Shown here piece after piece: positions 7,650 to 18,529 of a stretch of DNA of 64,000 bases; position 1 is the stretch's first letter; each line of letters begins with the position of its first letter. The stretch covers positions 3,684,916-3,748,915 of the forward strand of contig NC_134032.1 in NCBI RefSeq assembly GCF_964204645.1, read 5' to 3'. This DNA is from Tubulanus polymorphus. Its lineage: Eukaryota; Nemertea; Palaeonemertea; Tubulaniformes; Tubulanidae. The notes beneath the pieces were generated by a model, which did no database searches, was not told where the DNA came from, and worked only from the letters and a program-made list of their open reading frames with translations. Position numbers and translations under genes: made by a program.

Positions 7650-10600
7650 TTAACACGCTAGAATCTTTTTCATAATTTCATTTTCTTTTGTTTCTTCTCT
7701 TTTGAATTTTATATATTCATCTAAATTGCAGCCATAGGCGACTGTGTGTATACCATCATCTAAAATATATCTTTTATCATCAAATGGGTTTAGACTTATC
7801 TTCTCTATCTCTTCAATATACATTTCATGATCTTCAGATCTTAAACATTTCATCTTATGTTTTCTAACTTCTTCATTAAATATACAATTGATGTAATCTT
7901 TAAAATGAATATTCTTTTCTACTACATTTTTGGTTATTCCTTTTAACTTTTTAGCTTCATGTTCTTTAGTTTTATATGAATACATTTTAGATCTAATACC
8001 AATGAACTCTATCATTTCTTCACCACCTAATTCATCCTTAAACTTCCCAGGAACTTTTTTATTATCATTGCTAAACAATTCATGATCTTTAGGATAGTTA
8101 CTGAAATCAAAATGGTGTTTTAATATTTTTAAGTCTTTTGTTATGTTATCAGTTTTTATCTTTAATATGTAAGAATCTGTATCAAAATATAATATTTCTA
8201 TATGTTTTTCTCTAAAATGAGGTTGTAATACATTATAATAGAATTCATACATTAGTAATTTTGATAATTCTAAAACTGAAGCGCCAACATAGATTGGTTT
8301 ATTAAATTTCATTGATGTTCTTCTCATCTTAACTGCAGCTAAATTTTCATCAAATATTCTGTTACCAATGAACTTAGGATATGTTTGTAAATGTTTTATC
8401 CTTTTACCATTACTGACTAACTCAATATCATTTCTATTTCTAATATTTTCACAAGTCTTACCATAGAATGCATTATTCATTAACTTGAAGAAATCTTTCT
8501 CAAAATCAGTTTTAGCTTCAGTTCTCTGTTTGGTGTTAAAATCTATATATTTTTCTAACCAATTCGATTGACTAAATGAAATATATCTATGTACTTTTTT
8601 TAATACCATTCCTTGATTCAAATAAAACTTCAACATTCTATAATGTACTACATAATTATATTTATCTTCTTGAGTTACCATTAACTTTTCAGTATGAATA
8701 TGATTTTCAGGTTTAATTCTTTTTTGATAATTTGATAATTCTTCATGTTTAACAATTTTATGTTCGGGACAATATGCTAGATTTCTAGATTTGAATTTAA
8801 TATTTTCAGGATATTCCAAGTCTACAACAAAGAAGTAACCAATATCTGAATCATCTGCAATATCTAGGATTCTTTTCTTCCAATCAAATTTATCAATTTG
8901 TAAAACTTCAGTTATTTCAAACATCCCATAAGGTTGTGGTTCCATCATTGCCCAACCATAAAGATTATTTGCATCTATGTATAATAATTTATATCCAGGA
9001 TTATCATTTACATTGAAATATCTATCACCCAATACACCTGAAACACCTCCTCTTATAGATTTTTCAAATAATAGTAATTGATCTATATTTGTTAACAAAT
9101 CCATTTTTATATTTGTAAATTTTAAACCACAATCCCATGTTAATCCTGGTGATGAATAACAATGACAAGGATCAATGTTAAAATATTTTAGGTTTACATC
9201 TCTAAACCTTTCGAATATATCGGTTAATAATAATACATCTGATTTTAAATATAAATCTACTAATTGTCCATGATTTTTAATTTCAAAATGATTCCAAATA
9301 TTCAATGTTCTATTATAGACTTCATCTTTAACATATTCATTTTTTAATTCATCATAGAATTGTTCTTTCAATAATTCAGTTATTTTAAAATCATTATGAT
9401 TTTTATAGAAAGAATATGGAATTGCTCCTTTATATCTCATTAATTTAAAATCATCATAATTAGGGTAATATTCTTTTAATATCTTTAATTCGCCATCAAC
9501 TAATGATTTTGATAAGTTATCTAATGAACTATTTAAAAATCTATATGAATCTATAAATCTTAAACAACCAAATTGGAATGAAATATAATTTTCAGATGTT
9601 TTAGCTAGTATTTTTAATTTATAAGTTGGTATTTTATCTTTTGATCTATTTGAATTCAATCTTTCTATTTCATTATTAATTTCTTCTATTTTATAGCATA
9701 ACTGTTTGATAAATAAATGTGCGTCATACCCCGATAAATTGTGAAATATAATGGGGACAAAATTGATTTTCTTTGCTTGCAAATTACAATTCTCATGTGC
9801 AGCGCCTCTAAATTTACCATTCAAATGATCATGGTCTCTTACTTTTTTATCTTTATAATTAAATATCTTTTCACAATAATAACATTTATCTGCAAACTCA
9901 AATGCTTCTTTATCTTCTTCTGTCATAATTATTTCTATATTCTTATTTAACTTTTCATTAAATCTTATTTCATATTCAATTAATAAGTCACAAAAATGAT
10001 TGATAACATTTTCATTTCTATAATGATAATATTCACTTTTAATAAGTTCTGGATAATCGGATTTTATATATAACCCGAAAGCAGCAGCTGATTGATGAAT
10101 CTTTTTAATAGTATTTGTTTTTGGTGGTTCATCTGAAAAATCATTTTCATTAGAATTTAATTTCTTTCTTTTATAATATATATCTTTTCTATCTTTATCT
10201 GTTAATTCTTTATTTAATGATTCAAAATCTCCATATATTACAAATGGTACTTTATTTTTGTAATCATATTTTTTGAATTCTAATATTTTATCTTTTTCAT
10301 TTGGTAAAACTAATTTACAATAATCATGATTATCACATAGTTGTTTATGATTTAATAATGCGCCTTCAGTTCTGAATTTATGTAAACATTTTCTACATAG
10401 ATATATTTTATTATCAAAATCATTTTCTGATTTAAAGAATAAATCGATTTGTTTAATCCACATGTAATGATTCTCATAATATAGTATATCTATAACATCA
10501 TTTGAATCATAATCTTTTGATAGGTATAAAGGTTCTAATGTATAATGTTTAATATTATTTCCTTTTGTATTTGGTAATTTAATTAAATCAAATACATTTA

Positions 10601-11684
10601 TCTTTAAATTACCATCTCTTTCTATTTTTGGAATATTTTTAATTCTAACAGGATACTTATCTATCTTATAATTATTTTCAAATTGTTTATAATGAGTTAA
10701 TCTATAAGTATGTTTATTATAATCTTCAACTGGATGTAAACAACTTATTATAGCCCATAGAAAACATTTATCATCTTCATTTTGTACATTTATTACACCA
10801 TTAGTTTTAAATGGTAGTTTAATATAACTTGTTCCATTTATACTATCATCTTTATAATATGATAAATTATTTTCATCTATTGGTTTTGATTTAGTTAACT
10901 TATTATATTTTGTGTTATAAACATGTAAAGTTATAAATATTATCTCATCAAATATTAAACCAGATCCTTCAAAATATTTCTCTTCTATTTTAGTTTTTAT
11001 TTCATTATAACATTTATTTAATTTATCATCTATATGTTGTTTAGATATAATATGTTGTGAATGAGAATTTATATTATATATTGGTTTATCTTCAGATTTT
11101 ATAAACTTTACTTTAACTGATATACTAATTTTAGGATATTCAACATCTGTAATTATTTTTATTATTTCTTTCATATTTTCTAAATGTTTTTTATTTTCTT
11201 CTAACGTTTTTCCTTTATGAAATTTAAACTCGATAGCTGCTGGGCCAATATCACTTTTAAATGCTTCGGTTATCTCTATATCTTTTTTATTATCTAATGA
11301 ATTAATATAATTTCTTACATCTTCCATATATGGTCTTTTATTGTTTAATTTATTTTTTATTCTTTTAATTGTCTTCTGTTTCTTATCGTTATCATTATCA
11401 AAATAATCTTCACCTAAAATATCATTATTCTTATTTCTAATATGACTTATAGATTTTAAATGTTCTTTATAATATCTTTTATCACTGAATGATTGATTAC
11501 ATGTATCACATTTATATGTTTCTTTTTCATTCTTTAATTCTTCTAATTTAGTTTCTAATATATCATCCTTATATTCTAGTTTCAATTTATTCTCTAAATG
11601 TGTTATAGTTTTATTGTGTCTTGCTTTTTGAGACTTATCTATATCGATATTACATGTTGGGCAGTAGTATTTATTTGCTTCCAT
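7650..11684 (-). CDS. polB: Protein-primed family B DNA polymerase (pPolB)
   Basis: The 1344-residue frame is complete. Two C2H2 fingers open it (C8-C11-H23-H29 and C59-C62-H75-H81). A conserved Polinton N-terminal block holds KCFLWAIISCLHP near 307-319. A further finger (CRKC, HKQLC) precedes the exonuclease motifs: YGDFES near 484, FHNLSGYDAH near 645 and LKSDVLLLTD near 813. A CYYC to DHDH to NC metal-binding cluster lies near 598-632. Polymerase motifs follow: A, YIDANNLYGW near 900; B, KLMNNAFYGK near 1065; C, YFDTDS near 1163. Known family members replicate linear genomes from a terminal protein. The start codon and first 38 codons lie inside the terminal inverted repeat. It is the first gene of the minus-strand series. 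Confidence 0.95.
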   Translation of the reverse strand: MEANKYYCPTCNIDIDKSQKARHNKTITHLENKLKLEYKDDILETKLEELKNEKETYKCDTCNQSFSDKRYYKEHLKSISHIRNKNNDILGEDYFDNDNDKKQKTIKRIKNKLNNKRPYMEDVRNYINSLDNKKDIEITEAFKSDIGPAAIEFKFHKGKTLEENKKHLENMKEIIKIITDVEYPKISISVKVKFIKSEDKPIYNINSHSQHIISKQHIDDKLNKCYNEIKTKIEEKYFEGSGLIFDEIIFITLHVYNTKYNKLTKSKPIDENNLSYYKDDSINGTSYIKLPFKTNGVINVQNEDDKCFLWAIISCLHPVEDYNKHTYRLTHYKQFENNYKIDKYPVRIKNIPKIERDGNLKINVFDLIKLPNTKGNNIKHYTLEPLYLSKDYDSNDVIDILYYENHYMWIKQIDLFFKSENDFDNKIYLCRKCLHKFRTEGALLNHKQLCDNHDYCKLVLPNEKDKILEFKKYDYKNKVPFVIYGDFESLNKELTDKDRKDIYYKRKKLNSNENDFSDEPPKTNTIKKIHQSAAAFGLYIKSDYPELIKSEYYHYRNENVINHFCDLLIEYEIRFNEKLNKNIEIIMTEEDKEAFEFADKCYYCEKIFNYKDKKVRDHDHLNGKFRGAAHENCNLQAKKINFVPIIFHNLSGYDAHLFIKQLCYKIEEINNEIERLNSNRSKDKIPTYKLKILAKTSENYISFQFGCLRFIDSYRFLNSSLDNLSKSLVDGELKILKEYYPNYDDFKLMRYKGAIPYSFYKNHNDFKITELLKEQFYDELKNEYVKDEVYNRTLNIWNHFEIKNHGQLVDLYLKSDVLLLTDIFERFRDVNLKYFNIDPCHCYSSPGLTWDCGLKFTNIKMDLLTNIDQLLLFEKSIRGGVSGVLGDRYFNVNDNPGYKLLYIDANNLYGWAMMEPQPYGMFEITEVLQIDKFDWKKRILDIADDSDIGYFFVVDLEYPENIKFKSRNLAYCPEHKIVKHEELSNYQKRIKPENHIHTEKLMVTQEDKYNYVVHYRMLKFYLNQGMVLKKVHRYISFSQSNWLEKYIDFNTKQRTEAKTDFEKDFFKLMNNAFYGKTCENIRNRNDIELVSNGKRIKHLQTYPKFIGNRIFDENLAAVKMRRTSMKFNKPIYVGASVLELSKLLMYEFYYNVLQPHFREKHIEILYFDTDSYILKIKTDNITKDLKILKHHFDFSNYPKDHELFSNDNKKVPGKFKDELGGEEMIEFIGIRSKMYSYKTKEHEAKKLKGITKNVVEKNIHFKDYINCIFNEEVRKHKMKCLRSEDHEMYIEEIEKISLNPFDDKRYILDDGIHTVAYGCNLDEYIKFKREETKENEIMKKILAC

Positions 11685-11964
11685 TTTAATACTATATTTT
11701 TTATTAAAATTGATTTTAGAAGTTCAATGATTTATATTTTATTCATATATGTGAATATTTTAAGAGTAATAGGGGTTTAGTTGTTTCAGGCTAAAGGTTG
11801 AACGGGCGGGTGAGTAAAAATGAAAAAACATAAAAATAATAACAATTTCTACTTGAATTAGGAGCGAAACTCATAAAAATGAAAAATAAATTCGAGCGTG
11901 TGAGAATTTATTTTTCATTTTTATGAGTTTTCCTATGAGTTTATTTATGAGTTTTCCTATTACT
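11571..11964. repeat. Element A right terminal inverted repeat
   Basis: The segment matches, in inverse orientation, 55450-55912 of element B. Identity covers the first 38 codons of PolB, the leader and the terminal palindrome, and stops abruptly inside the polymerase frame after KLKLEY. Copy A lacks part of the outer palindrome arm and carries a small tandem of an AGGAAAACTCAT-type word instead. Confidence 0.85.
11765..11964. repeat. Terminal palindrome of element A
   Basis: The inner arm begins AGTAATAGGGG and the outer arm ends CCTATTACT. The centre, around CATAAAAATGAAAAATAAAT and its complement, pairs across CGAGCGTGTG. The whole can fold into one long imperfect hairpin. The outer arm is shortened relative to element B. 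Confidence 0.75.
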
Positions 11965-12558
11965 CTGGTGAATTCAATTCAATTTTTCGCACGCGACCCA
12001 GAGGTTGTGTACATTTTGTAATCTGCAGCAGATTGAACATGCGCCTGCCCAGTGTTTCATATTCTAAGAACAATTAGGCTTCTGCACATCGACTCAGATA
12101 ACCCCGTTGGATTTATTCTCTACTGACAACCCCGCGTCTCTTAGCCAGCTAGCAAACTTCATCATCCAAGCAAACCACCTCAAGGAATTCGAACGCAATC
12201 ACCAGTACATTTGAATACAAAAACTCTGTTGTGCTTCGTAGGCCAAATCTTGGCCGGTCGTCGTTTAAGTCGTTTTCTTCTATGTATGTGGGTTACGTAT
12301 GACATGTAAATAAAATCGATAAATTATCAACCTATATAGTTTCGTTTTGCGTTTTTCTACGATCGAGTTCGAGTTCATATGAAAATAATGATTGTGGCCA
12401 AATCTGTAAGTTGAGCTTGTGTGCTGCGTTCGAAAAAAGGACCATACGAGACCTTTAACAAACGCTCGACTTGGAAACTGTTATCTTTTCATTATCTAAG
12501 CAATTTAGGTATACGTACGTCTGATTTGGCAAGTACGAAAAAAATCCGATTTGGAGAG
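11965..12558. other. Host spacer between elements A and C
   Basis: Base composition rises to normal host levels immediately after the end of element A. A short open stretch at 12068-12214 reads plausibly as protein (LFSTDNPASLSQLANFI) but has no ATG and no recognised family. It may be an old transposon tail. I see no other feature here. Confidence 0.4.
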
Positions 12559-12564
12559 AATATT
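12559..12564. repeat. Left target-site copy of element C (AATATT)
   Basis: AATATT sits directly outside the AG-initiated end of element C and recurs at 15552-15557 outside the CT end. Six bases is the length reported for Polinton target duplications. The word is its own complement, so it could also be the tip of the inverted repeat. Confidence 0.5.
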
Positions 12565-12960
12565 AGAAATTGGTAATTCAGGGTTTCAGACCAGAGTACG
12601 AGAGTACGACACACACTCATCACCACAAGTTATTTTTTCCCTAATAAATGGGAGACAGTGAGTACCAGACAGAAAACAATAATGTTAATAAAAATCAATA
12701 TTATTGCCCATATTGTAAAAAGTACATCGATAAAATGATAAATCTCATGAACATGAAAAAACTGCAAATCATATAAAAAATGTAATAGATTTTGAAACTC
12801 CAGAAAATTCCAATGAAAGAAAAGAACGATTAGAAAATATGAATGTGGATGAAATAAAATGTGAAGTTTGTAATGAATTTATAGCAAAAAGGAATTATAA
12901 AATACATCTCGAATCGCAAAAACACAAACAAAATTTAAGTAATAATGTTTTAGGAACAGA
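12565..12960. repeat. Element C left terminal inverted repeat
   Basis: It pairs with 15158-15551. Both contain TCAGGGTTTCAGACCAGAG, a repeated GAGTACGA word, a leader and the first approximately 100 codons of a polymerase gene. The match ends after LGT in the polymerase frame. Confidence 0.8.
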
Positions 12961-15157
12961 TTATTTTGATGATAAACCTCAACAAGTAAAAAAACCAGTT
13001 TCAAACACTAAATTTATTTCAAATAAACCTTACATGGAAAATGTTAGAAATTATATCGATTCACTAGAAATAAATGATACAATTGAAATTTTAGAAACAT
13101 TACGCGATAAAATTGGACCTGCAGCTATTGTATTTTGATTTTTTAAAGGTACAACAATATAAGATTATAGTAAATTTATTGAAATCATGGAAAAAATAAT
13201 GGGCTTTATTACAGATGTTGAATATCCAAAAATTTGTATTTCTGGGAAAGTGAGTTTTATGAAATCAGAAGAAAAAATGGATTATAATATTCAAACACAC
13301 TCTGAAGAAATAATTTCAAAAACACAAATAAAAGAGAAATTAGAAAAATATTTAATGAATTTAAACGTCATATTGAGGAAAGATATTTTGAGGGTTCTGG
13401 TTTAACATTGAATGAAATTATATTTTTAGATTTGAATATCTATAATACAAAAACGAATAAAGCATCAAAAAGTAAAACAATGTTTAAAAATGATTCAAAC
13501 TTTAAAACAGAAAGGGATATTAAAGCAACAATTTATATCAAATTACCATCTACAACAAAAGCAGTAATAAATGTTCAAAATGAAGATAATAAATGTTTTC
13601 TACGGTCAACTATTAGTTGCTTACATCCAACAGAAGATATTACTCATAGATTTAGAATAACAAATTACCGGAAATATACCGGAACATTATATAAAGTTGA
13701 TCAATATCCTGTAACTATAAAAATGGTTCCTGAAATAGAAAAAGTTAATAATTTAAAAATAAATGTATTCGAATTAATGCAATTACCAGAGACAAAAGGT
13801 GAAAATATTAAAGATTATACATTAGAAGCTTTATATTTAACAGAATATTATGATGATGAAAATGTTATAGATTTGTTATATTAAAAAAAAAGATGAAAAT
13901 GGACATTATATGTGGTTAAAACAAATTGATTTATTCTTTAGAACAGAAAGTGATCATCATAATAAAATTTATCTATGTAGAAAATGTTTATCTAAATTTA
14001 TGACTGAGAATGCGTTACTAAAACACAAAGAATTATGTGATAATAAAAATTTTTGTAAATTAATAATGCCAACAAAAAAAGTTGTAAGTTGGAAATTTAC
14101 TAATCATAATTTTAAAAATATTGTTCCATTTGTAATTTATGGGGATTTTGAATCGTTGAATAAAGAATTAACTGATCAAGATAGAAAAGAAATATATAAT
14201 AAAAAGCAATTTTTAAAATCAATGGATAAAGGAAATGAACTAAATGAAGATATAATTCGAGACCCAACAATTATAAATACAATTAAAAAAGTTCATCAAA
14301 GAGCTGCTGCTTATGGAATTAATATAAAATCAAATTATCCTGAATTATATGAAAGTCAATATATTTCTTTTAGAGGTGAAGATGTAGTTAATGAATTTTT
14401 TAATAAAATTATAGAATTAGAAAATGATTTTGCAAAATTATTAAACAAAAATAAAAGAATAGTTATGACAAAAGAAGATGAAATTGATTTTAATTATGCA
14501 ACTCATTGTTGTTACTGTGAAAAACGTTTTTATTCATTTGATAAAAAAGTTAGAGATCATGATCATTTAAATTCAGAATATCGTGGAGCTGCTCATGAAG
14601 ATTGCAATTTACAAGCTAAAAAAGTTAATTTCGTACCAATATTATTTCATAATTTATCAGGCTATGGTACCCATCTATTTATAAAACAATTATCAGGAAG
14701 TTTGGGCGCAATTAATGAAGAAATAGAAGAATATAATGCTATGAATGAAGCAAAAGTAAGAAAATATGATTTTAAACTATTAGCTAAGACATCTGAAAAT
14801 TATATTTCATTTCAATTTGGTTGCATTAGATTTTTAGATTCTTATAGATTTCTAGCAAGTTCGTTAGCTAATTTCGCAAAAAGTTTAGTTGATAATAATT
14901 TTGTAATAACTCGACATTATTATCCAAATGAACAAGATTTTAAATTATTGAGATATAAAGGTGCAATTCCTTATTCATTTTATAGAACATATGATGATTT
15001 TTATGTAACAGAATTATTAAAAGAACAATTTTATGATCAATTAAAAGAGGAGTATGTGAAAGATGAAGTTTTTAATAGAACATTTAATATTTGGAATCAT
15101 TTTAAGATAAAAAATCATGGTGAATTAGTAGATTTATATTTAAAATCAGATGTTATG
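12648..15157 (+). pseudogene. pPolB 5' half, frameshifted (element C)
   Basis: The frame starts at ATG 12648 with MGDSEYQTE and a C2H2-type finger (CPYCKKY). It is broken near 12730, where an indel relative to the right-end copy shifts the frame, and again near 13138, 13400 and 13885. Open pieces are 12839-13138, 13187-13405, 13408-13884 and 13910-15157. Recognised landmarks are CEVCNEF, KCFLRSTISCLHP (the W of other Polintons replaced by R), CRKCLSKF, YGDFES, CCYCEKRF with DHDH, FHNLSGYGTH (motif with G replacing D) and YLKSDV. The polymerase domain itself is absent. The gene cannot encode a working enzyme. Confidence 0.85.
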
Positions 15158-15469
15158 ACCTGTTCCTAAAACATTATTACTTAGATTTTGTTTGTGTTTT
15201 TGCGATTCGAGATGTCTTTTATAATTCCTTTTTGCTATAAATTCATTACAAACTTCACATTTTATTTCATCCACATTCATATTTCCTAATCGTTCTTTTC
15301 TTTCATTGGAATTTTCTGGGGTTTCAAAATCTATTAAATTTTTTATATGATTTGCAGTTTTTTCATGTTGAGATTTATCAGATTTATCGATGTATTTTTT
15401 ACAATATGGGCAATAATATTGATTTTTATAAACATAATTTTTTTCTGTCTGGTACTCACTGTCTCCCAT
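15158..15469 (-). pseudogene. Polymerase N-terminal fragment carried by right TIR
   Basis: From the ATG at 15467-15469 about 104 codons of PolB N-terminus are open, with two finger motifs (CPYCKKYI and CEVCNEFIAKRNYKRHL). The frame then runs off the repeat into GHNI and stops at 15146. It duplicates the beginning of the left-end gene. It would give a small two-finger peptide if expressed; there is no evidence that it is. Confidence 0.7.
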
Positions 15470-15551
15470 TTATTAGGGAAGAAAATAACTTGTGGTGATG
15501 AGTGTGTCGTACTCTCGTACTCTGGTCTGAAACCCTGATTTACCAATTACT
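15158..15551. repeat. Element C right terminal inverted repeat
   Basis: Inverse copy of 12565-12960 with scattered differences. It retains an open polymerase leader on the minus strand, which the left copy has lost to an indel. Confidence 0.8.
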
Positions 15552-15557
15552 AATATT
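15552..15557. repeat. Right target-site copy of element C (AATATT)
   Basis: Matches 12559-12564 exactly, directly outside the CT end of the element. The same caution about its palindromic nature applies. Confidence 0.5.
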
Positions 15558-16929
15558 CATTCAGAAAATGAATGGGATATTTCTTCCGCATCAATGTTAC
15601 GGCAAAATTTGCTTTTCATTTTCATACTTCGCAGAACGGAACGCATCAAAAATCGGAAAATGCTTTGTTTTAAAACGATTTTCTAGTTTTCTGAAAAATC
15701 TCGAGATCATAATTGAAAGAAAAAACTTCTTAAAGGCAAGTAATCCCTCAATTGAAGGCCAGCGCATATTGAATTAAATTGTCACAGTTGAAAAATACAA
15801 ATGCACCTTGTCTTAGTAAAAAGTTCGAGTTTGCCGTGACCATCTAACTCGGGCCAAAACACGAAATTACTTTTCTACGGAAGCGTCCTAGGGACATCAT
15901 TTAGGAATAACAAAATTGTATTTTTGGTTGAGCAACATAAAATCATTTACGATTAATAAATAGTTTTGCCGATTTATCTCGAGTTAATATTTTCGTCTTT
16001 AATTCAAAATTCGATTTCCCGTCGATATCCACCACCGTCTCGGGCGGATCATTTATGAAAAATGAAAATTAGACTTTATGTCGAGTTATTATCTTTTATG
16101 AATTAATGCATAAACACCATCTGAAAATAGAAATTGCTACATTTCTAACGATTCATAAGTTTATATTTTGTGCCAAAAGAGTGATAAACGACAATTAATC
16201 GCGCTAAAGGTTTTAGTTAAGAAAATCTTAAAATCTGTCCAACAAAACAGGACATGTGGAACTGTTTCAAAATGGCACCTGGTGTCTGGAAACCTTCCTA
16301 TTAGGTGAGTTCTACCATAGTATTCTAATTCGTTTGTTGCCTATATGAGTTTTCGCCATTAAAAAAAACTACAATCTAAGAAAAAGTAATTTCTATGAAT
16401 ATATCGAGTTTGCCGAATTTCCAAGTGCCTTTTCTGAAGATTCACCCGTTCATACTGCAGTTCCATTCTAGGCATCCTAGCACTCCAGTTCTAGGGGCGG
16501 ATCCAGGATAATTGGAAGTCCGCGGTCAAGAAGAAAATAAAAGGCATTTCTAGGATAAAGCAGCAATATCAAAAGCCACTAGCGGGGACCAACTCTTAGT
16601 CTTGATATGTTCTCGAAGAAAAAAATCATTAAAGCTGCTAATTCCGTGAGGATGGGCGCGAATTTCGCAGCTTTTAAATGTATTCTGCTCCCATATATTC
16701 CAAATTTGTAATACGAACCTTGGTGTGTTCCGAGAGATTCTTTGAAAGATCCTCATCGTTTGATCCAAATGAGCTCAACTAGACACCCGCGTTGACTTGT
16801 TTTTCAATTGAGGGCAAGTTCAAAACTAGATTCAAGTGAAAAGTAAAAATAAGAGATACTAGTGGTGCCATCTGGAGGTTTGTATGTCCGGTGTATGAAT
16901 CATTCGATTCCATGGTAATTCATCCCATG
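15558..16929. other. Host spacer, no gene seen
   Basis: Ordinary-composition DNA without a convincing open frame or splice-flanked exon. Around 16493 is a GGGGCGGATCCAGGAT word that recurs, inverted, near 38375 and is part of a dispersed repeat. Confidence 0.4.
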
Positions 16930-17195
16930 GTAAATCCCCTAATCTGCCTTATTAAACTGTTTTGAGGCGTACTCGATTGGGTGTTCCTTCCCATCCTCAC
17001 TGACTTGACTCAATACCATACCACATGCGAAATTACTTGCATCAGTTTGTAGAATAAATGGTTTGTCAAAGTCTGGGAACTTGAGAATGGGCAGAGTTTG
17101 AAGAGCAGCCATTGAAAAATTTTAAGCTTTTCAAAAGCCGTTTGACACTCTTTTGACCACACAAATTTAATATCTTTCTGCAAAAGTGCTAAGAT
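16930..17195 (-). pseudogene. Ty3/gypsy RT-RNase H boundary fragment
   Basis: On the minus strand the frames give [19 protein letters not shown], then a frameshift, then [18 protein letters not shown] and [11 protein letters not shown]. These are the end of the reverse transcriptase and the start of the RNase H-like domain of a Ty3/gypsy polyprotein (F-W-ECQ-AF-LK, then QTDAS). The segment is short, frameshifted near 17105 and joined without a gap to the Polinton fragment that follows, so it is a dead nested insertion or a recombination product. Confidence 0.75.
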
Positions 17196-18443
17196 TTCAA
17201 TATGCTTTTCTCCAAAATGAGGTTGTAATACGTTATAATAGAATTCATACATTAATAGTTTTGATATTTCTAAAACTGAAGCACCAACATAGATTGGTTT
17301 ATTAAATTTTATAGAAGTTCTTCTCATTTTAACTGCAGCTAAATTTTCATAAAAATATTCTTTTCCCAATACATTTAGGATATGTTTGTAAATGTCTAAT
17401 TCTTTTACCATTACTAACTAACTCAATATCATTCTATTTCTTATTTTTTCACAAGTCTTACCATAGAATGCATTATTCATTAACTTGAAGAAATCTTTCT
17501 CGAAATCAGTTTTAGCTTTAGTTCTCTGTTTGGTGTTAAAATCTATATATTTTTCTAACCATTTAGATTGACTGAATGAAATATATATATGTACTTTTTT
17601 TAGAATCATTCCTTGTTTTAGATAAAACTTCAACATTCTATAATGTACTACATAATTATATTTATCTTCCTGAGTTACCATTAACTTTTCTGTATGAATA
17701 TGATTTTCAGGTTTAGTTCTTTTTTGATAATTCTTCATGTGTTACAGTTTTATGTTCGGGACAGTATGCTAGATTTCTAGATTTAAATTTAATGTTTTCA
17801 GGATATTCTAAATCTACAACAAAGAAGTAACCAGTGTCTGAATCATCTGCAATATCTAGAATTCTTTTCTTCCAATCAAATTTATCATTATTTTCATGTT
17901 GTAAATCTTCACTAATTTCAAATACTCCATATGGTTGTGGTTCAATCATTGCCCAACCATATAGAGTATTTGCATCTATATATAATAACTTATAACCAGG
18001 GTTATCATTTACATTGAAAAACCTATCACCTAATCCACCTGAAACTCCTCCTCTTGTAGATTTTTCAAATAATAATGATTGATCTATATTTGTTAACAAA
18101 TCCATTTTTATATCTGTAAATTTTAAACCACAATCCCAAGTTAATCCTGGTGATGAATAACAATGGCAAGGATCAATATTAGAATATTTTAGATTTACAT
18201 CTCTAAACCTTTCAAATATATCCGATAATAATAATACATCTGATTTTAAATATAAATCTACTAATTGTCCATGATTTTTCATTCCAAAATGATTCCAAAT
18301 ATTCAATGTTCTATTATAGACTTCATCTTTATGTTAACATATTCATTTTTTAATTCATCACAGAATTGTTCTTTTAATGATTCAGTTATATTGAAATCAT
18401 TATGCGATTTATAAAATGAATATGGAATTGCGCCTTTATATCG
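17196..18443 (-). pseudogene. Decayed pPolB fragment, family of element A
   Basis: The segment matches residues about 745 to 1165 of the element A polymerase, from YKGAIPYSF to EKHIEIL. Open pieces at 18303-18443, 17713-18306, 17418-17738 and 17200-17411 are shifted by a 4-base insertion near 18330, an 8-base deletion near 17735 and a 1-base deletion near 17438. Motif A (YIDANTLYGWAM) and motif B (KLMNNAFYGK) remain readable. It ends just before motif C, at the junction with the Ty3/gypsy fragment. There are no Polinton ends next to it. Confidence 0.85.
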
Positions 18444-18529
18444 GGTGTTACTAAAACTATGCACAACTAAAACGAAGACCGAAGACCTATGCACTCATTA
18501 GAAATCATAACTAGGGGCGCTATCTGTAT
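18444..18529. repeat. Short dispersed repeat next to PolB fragment
   Basis: The stretch contains a word of the form CTAAAACTATGCACAACTAA followed by CGAAGACC and CCTATGCAC. The same words form the foldback at 19896-19989. Confidence 0.5.

Larger units (their letters stand above)
1..11964 (-). mobile_element. Polinton/Maverick element A, right-hand part
   Basis: This very AT-rich block carries the Polinton gene set on the minus strand: pPolB, penton-like protein, major capsid protein and several small membrane proteins known from invertebrate Polintons. Its right end is at 11964, where the sequence reads CCTATTACT, the complement of the AGTAATAGG that opens element B at 55450. The left part lies beyond position 1. 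Genes are packed with gaps of 0 to 54 bases. The penton gene has frameshifts and one start codon is GTG, so the copy is decaying, although the polymerase and capsid frames are open. The next six bases, CTGGTG, are the candidate target-site copy; the other end is needed to test that. Confidence 0.93.
12565..15551 (+). mobile_element. Internally deleted Polinton, second family (element C)
   Basis: The 2987-bp element starts AGAAATTGG and ends CCAATTACT, with inverted repeats of about 395 bp. It holds only a polymerase 5' half cut off right after the third exonuclease motif (YLKSDV), joined directly to the opposite repeat. The polymerase is clearly diverged from that of A and B (leader MGDSEYQTE, different first finger), so this is a separate family. 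The loss of all other genes makes it non-autonomous. The flanking AATATT copies support an insertion followed by internal deletion, or insertion of an already deleted form. Confidence 0.8.
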
